A stretch of 47,372 nucleotides of DNA. Origin: an uncultured Algibacter sp. Lineage in GTDB: Bacteria > Bacteroidota > Bacteroidia > Flavobacteriales > Flavobacteriaceae. The stretch covers positions 111,759 to 159,130 of the forward strand of contig NZ_CANKXK010000011.1 in assembly GCF_947487605.1 (NCBI RefSeq), written 5' to 3'. Of the stretch, positions 44,519-47,372 are shown piece after piece. The translations under genes and the position numbers were made by a program. Below the pieces are notes generated by a model. It was given only the letters and a program-made list of their open reading frames with translations. It had not been told where the DNA came from and did not search any database. Positions within the stretch are counted from its first letter, which is position 1, and each line of letters opens with the position of its first letter.

Positions 44519-46810
44519 ATGAAACCAATCTTAACATTTTTTTTAACCACATTTTTAGTAACCATCACTTTTGGACAAAAAGGCATAAATTACAAAGCAC
44601 TTATTAAAGATGATAGTAATAATGTCCTATCTAATCAAAATATCACAATTGAATTTTCAATATTAGAGGGTCCAGAAATAGATTTTTTAGATGTTCTTTA
44701 TACTGAAACCCACGCTGCCATCACAGATGCCAATGGTATTGTTATAGTTAATATTGGTGAAGGAACTCCTTCTACCGGTTTTGATGAACATGATTATGAA
44801 GATCTCGATTGGGGGCACCCATTTTTTTCACATTTTCTAAAGGTACAAATAGACTCAGGTTCAGGACTAATCAATATGGGTACTACAGAGTTTAAGGCAG
44901 TACCTTACGCATTATTTGCGTTAAACTCTAAAAGTACAGGTCTAGAACAAATTGATGAAGGCGGAGGAATAGGGTGGCGATTGATTGGGAGAAACCCCGA
45001 ATTTTATGGTTCCATTGCCAATAGCGCTGTAGATTTAAGTATAAATTTTGCTCCATCAACAACACATGGAGCAACTGGACGATATTCCACTGCCTTAGGA
45101 TACCAAACTACAGCGTCTGGTTATGGTTCTTTTGCTTCAGGAATCAATACTATAGCATCTCAGTCACAAGCTACTGCTATTGGAGCAGCTACCACAGCTT
45201 CAGGTGTTTCCTCTACGGCAATGGGAATAGGAACTAGAGCAGAAGCTCCTAACTCAACAGCAATAGGTCTTTATAATATTGGTGGAGGTGACCCATTGTT
45301 AGCATCATCAACAGATCCTTTATTTGAAATTGGAAATGGAAATTATGTAGATGGAACTAATGATAACCGCACTAATGCGTTAACAGTATTAAGAAATGGA
45401 ACAATCACAGCCCCTAGTTTTGATATTTCTGAGATTACGGATGATAAAGCTCTAATTACAAAAGAATATGCAGATACAAATTATTCTGGTGGATCTGGAG
45501 CATCAACGGGTCTTGAAGCGATTAATGAAGGCAATGGTATTGGTTGGCGATTGCTTGGACGAGACCCAGTTAATTATGGAAACATAGGCTCGAATGCAAT
45601 AGATTTGAGTGATGGATTTGTAGCATCTTCTGTTTATGGTGCAACTGGTGGTTCTTCATTCGCTCTTGGAAGAAGAAATACAGCTTCAAATTTATTTTCT
45701 TTTGTTGGTGGTTTTGATAGTCGAGCAATTGGATATACTTCTTTTTCTTATGGTTATAGTACTATGGCAGACGCTTATAAATCAATTGCTTTTGGAAACA
45801 GGAATATTGGAGGCGGGAATTCTGATTCTTGGATAGAAACAGATCCATTATTCGAGATAGGAAATGGCACAAGTTCCATAAGATCAAACGCTTTAACCAT
45901 ATTAAAAAATGGAACTATAAAAGCGCCAAGTTTTGATATCGCAGAAATTACAGACAATAAGGCATTAATAACAAAAGAATATCTGGAAGCTAATATTTCA
46001 ATACCTAAAGGTATAGAAGCTATTGATGAAGGCAATGGTACTGGATGGAGATTAATTGGTAGAGACCCTGCTAATTATGGTAACATAGGTTCAAATGCAA
46101 TAGATTTGAGCGATGGATTTGTCGCATCTTCAGTTTATGGTGCAACTGGTGGTTCTTCATTCGCTCTTGGAAGAAGAAATACAGCTTCAAATTCATTTTC
46201 TTTTGTTGGTGGTTTTGATAGTAAAGCAATTGGATATACTTCTTTTTCTTATGGTTATAGTACTATGGCAGACGCTTATAAATCAATTGCTTTTGGAAAT
46301 AGAAATATTGGAGGCGGGAATTCTGATTCTTGGATAGAAACAGATCCTTTATTCGAAATAGGAAATGGCACAAGTTCCATAAGATCAAACGCTTTTACCA
46401 TACTAAAAAACGGCAACGCTACATTGGCTGGTACACTAACACAAAATTCCGATAAGCGTTTAAAAATAAATATTGAAGATATGCCATATGGATTACATGA
46501 AATATTACAAATGAATCCTGTGTTTTATAATTGGAAACGCTATCCAGAAAAGAGAAAATCTTTAGGCCTAATTGCCCAAGACGTACAAACTATTATTAAT
46601 GAAATTGTACATCAAGCCAAAGATAAAGACAAAACCCTAAGCGTTAGTTATACCGAATTAATTCCTGTAATAATAAAAGCCATACAGCAACAACAGGACA
46701 TCATTGAGAACCAAAATACAAAGATTGAAGATTTATCTGCACAGATAAACCAATTTGAAGATTTGAGCAAGCGTATTACCCAGTTAGAATCCCTAAACAC
46801 CCCACAATAA
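44519..46810 (+). CDS. Trimeric tail-fiber-type adhesin with S74 self-cleaving chaperone
   Basis: The 763-residue protein has a signal peptide (MKPILTFFLTTFLVTITFGQ) and a beta-rich N-terminal domain (INYKALIKDDSNNVLSNQNI, about 22-135). Three repeat units start at GLEQIDEGGG, GLEAINEGNG and GIEAIDEGNG. Each carries YadA-head-like GATGxxSxALG and ASGxxSFASG turns. S644-D-K-R-L-K opens a peptidase S74 intramolecular chaperone, with coiled coil (QQQDIIENQNTKIEDL) at the end. S74 domains trimerise the fibre and then cut themselves off. The start at 44519 yields the signal peptide. No T9SS domain is present. It is one base from the next gene (taATG). Confidence 0.85.
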   Translation: MKPILTFFLTTFLVTITFGQKGINYKALIKDDSNNVLSNQNITIEFSILEGPEIDFLDVLYTETHAAITDANGIVIVNIGEGTPSTGFDEHDYEDLDWGHPFFSHFLKVQIDSGSGLINMGTTEFKAVPYALFALNSKSTGLEQIDEGGGIGWRLIGRNPEFYGSIANSAVDLSINFAPSTTHGATGRYSTALGYQTTASGYGSFASGINTIASQSQATAIGAATTASGVSSTAMGIGTRAEAPNSTAIGLYNIGGGDPLLASSTDPLFEIGNGNYVDGTNDNRTNALTVLRNGTITAPSFDISEITDDKALITKEYADTNYSGGSGASTGLEAINEGNGIGWRLLGRDPVNYGNIGSNAIDLSDGFVASSVYGATGGSSFALGRRNTASNLFSFVGGFDSRAIGYTSFSYGYSTMADAYKSIAFGNRNIGGGNSDSWIETDPLFEIGNGTSSIRSNALTILKNGTIKAPSFDIAEITDNKALITKEYLEANISIPKGIEAIDEGNGTGWRLIGRDPANYGNIGSNAIDLSDGFVASSVYGATGGSSFALGRRNTASNSFSFVGGFDSKAIGYTSFSYGYSTMADAYKSIAFGNRNIGGGNSDSWIETDPLFEIGNGTSSIRSNAFTILKNGNATLAGTLTQNSDKRLKINIEDMPYGLHEILQMNPVFYNWKRYPEKRKSLGLIAQDVQTIINEIVHQAKDKDKTLSVSYTELIPVIIKAIQQQQDIIENQNTKIEDLSAQINQFEDLSKRITQLESLNTPQ
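45509..46440 (+). repeat. 501-bp internal tandem duplication in adhesin gene
   Basis: Units at 45509 and 46010 are exactly 501 bp (167 codons) apart. Over about 300 bases (45593-45900 against 46094-46400) I count roughly a dozen differences, so the copies are about 96% alike. A third, older unit starts at 44939 and is clearly more diverged. Confidence 0.85.
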
Positions 46811-47262
46811 TGAAACCGTTATTAATAAGTCTGGCATTATGTATTTGTACATACACTTTTGGGCAATCCATAGAAAAATTTAGTATTGATAGTGGTGGTG
46901 ACTTTAGTTCTTCAGGAGTTTTAAGTATTCTTTACACCATAGGTGAAGTGAATATTAACGAGGTTGACAATACATTTATACTTTCTGAAGGATTTATTAA
47001 TCCTAGTATTAGTGAATCATTGGGATTAACAGAATCTGAAATCTATAGCTTTTTAATTTATCCAAATCCAGCCTCGAAACACTTAAATATTAAATACCAA
47101 AAAGCACTTAAAAAAGTTGAGATTTATAATATGCTAGGCAAAAGAGTACTATTAACTAATAAGTATAATAAAATTGATCTTAGTCAATTACAGTCTGGCA
47201 TTTATCTTATAAAAGCTTTTTCAGAAGAGAAAATTTTAACAAAAAAAATAATTGTAAAATAA
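46810..47262 (+). CDS. Small T9SS type A sorting domain-containing protein
   Basis: The 150-residue protein has a signal peptide (MKPLLISLALCICTYTFGQ). A short conserved exterior segment follows (FSIDSGGDFSSSGVLSILYTIGEVN, then ILSEGFINPSI), and then a C-terminal sorting domain from about 78: FLIYPNPASKHLNIKY, KKVEIYNMLGKRV, SGIYLIKAF. It consists of little more than a tag on a small domain. Such proteins recur next to tail-fiber-type genes in flavobacteria as I recall. Its ATG overlaps the adhesin stop by one base, so the two are translationally coupled. The operon ends here. Confidence 0.85.
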   Translation: MKPLLISLALCICTYTFGQSIEKFSIDSGGDFSSSGVLSILYTIGEVNINEVDNTFILSEGFINPSISESLGLTESEIYSFLIYPNPASKHLNIKYQKALKKVEIYNMLGKRVLLTNKYNKIDLSQLQSGIYLIKAFSEEKILTKKIIVK

Positions 47263-47264
47263 AA

Positions 47265-47292
47265 AATCCTCAACAAATAAATGTTGAGGATT
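47265..47292 (-). terminator. Terminator of the rRNA operon (after 5S)
   Basis: The 11-bp stem AATCCTCAACA/TGTTGAGGATT with a 6-base loop is followed, on the minus strand, by a T-rich tract. It lies 10 bases past the 5S 3' end. Confidence 0.8.
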
Positions 47293-47301
47293 CTCAAAAA
47301 A

Positions 47302-47372
47302 GGCGACGACCTACTCTTCCACAAATGTAGTACCATCGGCGCTAATGGGCTTAACTTCTCTGTTCGGAATGG
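47302..47372 (-). rRNA. rrf: 5S ribosomal RNA (partial, 5' part beyond window)
   Basis: On the minus strand the sequence begins CCATTCCGAACAGAGAAGTT and includes GCGCCGATGGTACT and GAAGAGTAGGTCGTCGCC at the 3' end, the conserved 3' two-thirds of 5S rRNA. The remainder and the rest of the rRNA operon lie to the right of the window. It converges with the five-gene exported-protein operon. Confidence 0.95.

Noticed and set aside
46113-46337. Repeated hydrophobic plus-strand frames inside the adhesin gene (also 45636-45836)
   Set aside because: They are out-of-frame readings of the duplicated adhesin units, and their mutual similarity comes from the DNA duplication.

Overview
The window looks like a chromosomal segment of a low-GC member of the Flavobacteriaceae (Bacteroidota); I could not fix the genus. 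The signs are consistent. Promoters have the phylum's -7 element TAnnTTTG, with an upstream TTG where one can be seen. Several genes start with TTG, and Shine-Dalgarno sequences are scarce. There are type IX secretion (T9SS) C-terminal sorting domains, a TonB-dependent receptor paired with a DUF4249 lipoprotein, a hybrid two-component system (HTCS) and a monomeric NADP isocitrate dehydrogenase. Many Bacteroidota-restricted DUF families are present (DUF1599, DUF3667, DUF4293, DUF3810, DUF4249, DUF4412, DUF6095).

Layout. Positions 1-6.8 kb hold a divergent DUF1599 gene (cut by the left edge) and folP, then an orphan lipoprotein, the c-di-AMP synthase gene cdaA and a DUF3667 membrane protein. 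Opposed to these is a truA-ABC exporter pair, followed by a small phosphoesterase. Positions 7-14.2 kb carry DUF4293, rho with its long basic insert, a tRNA-Glu-rpsT unit behind two tandem promoters, proS, and a Trp/Gly/Asn-rich lipoprotein coupled to a FadL/OmpP1-like porin. Positions 14.3-24.2 kb carry folE, a four-helix-bundle gene, cysS, yidD (its 3' end duplicated around a palindrome), pepD, a DUF3810 putative metalloprotease, a lipoprotein, a T9SS-secreted protein, a SpoU RNA methyltransferase and an M48 peptidase. Positions 24.3-36.6 kb hold a solitary deoxyribosyltransferase-like (possible defence) gene, a DEAD-box helicase with a structured leader, rplS, an 850-bp gene-poor stretch, icd, the TonB receptor/DUF4249 pair, murQ and DUF6095.

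The most accessory-looking part is 37.2-47.3 kb. A 1327-residue HTCS sensor-regulator is followed not by the usual susC/susD genes but by a direct-repeat operator-like element, a tiny ORF that may be a remnant, and a terminator. After that comes a tight five-gene operon of exported proteins: two related small-helix-start proteins (one DUF4412), a two-domain lipoprotein, a trimeric 'tail fiber' adhesin with a self-cleaving S74 chaperone and a recent internal 501-bp duplication, and a short T9SS-sorted protein overlapping it by one base. This operon is my best candidate for an undescribed surface system. The window ends in the 3' part of a 5S rRNA gene on the minus strand, so an rRNA operon lies to the right.

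All calls rest on reading motifs and composition by eye. No database search or folding program was run, and family names without a clear motif are recollections of the family, flagged as such.
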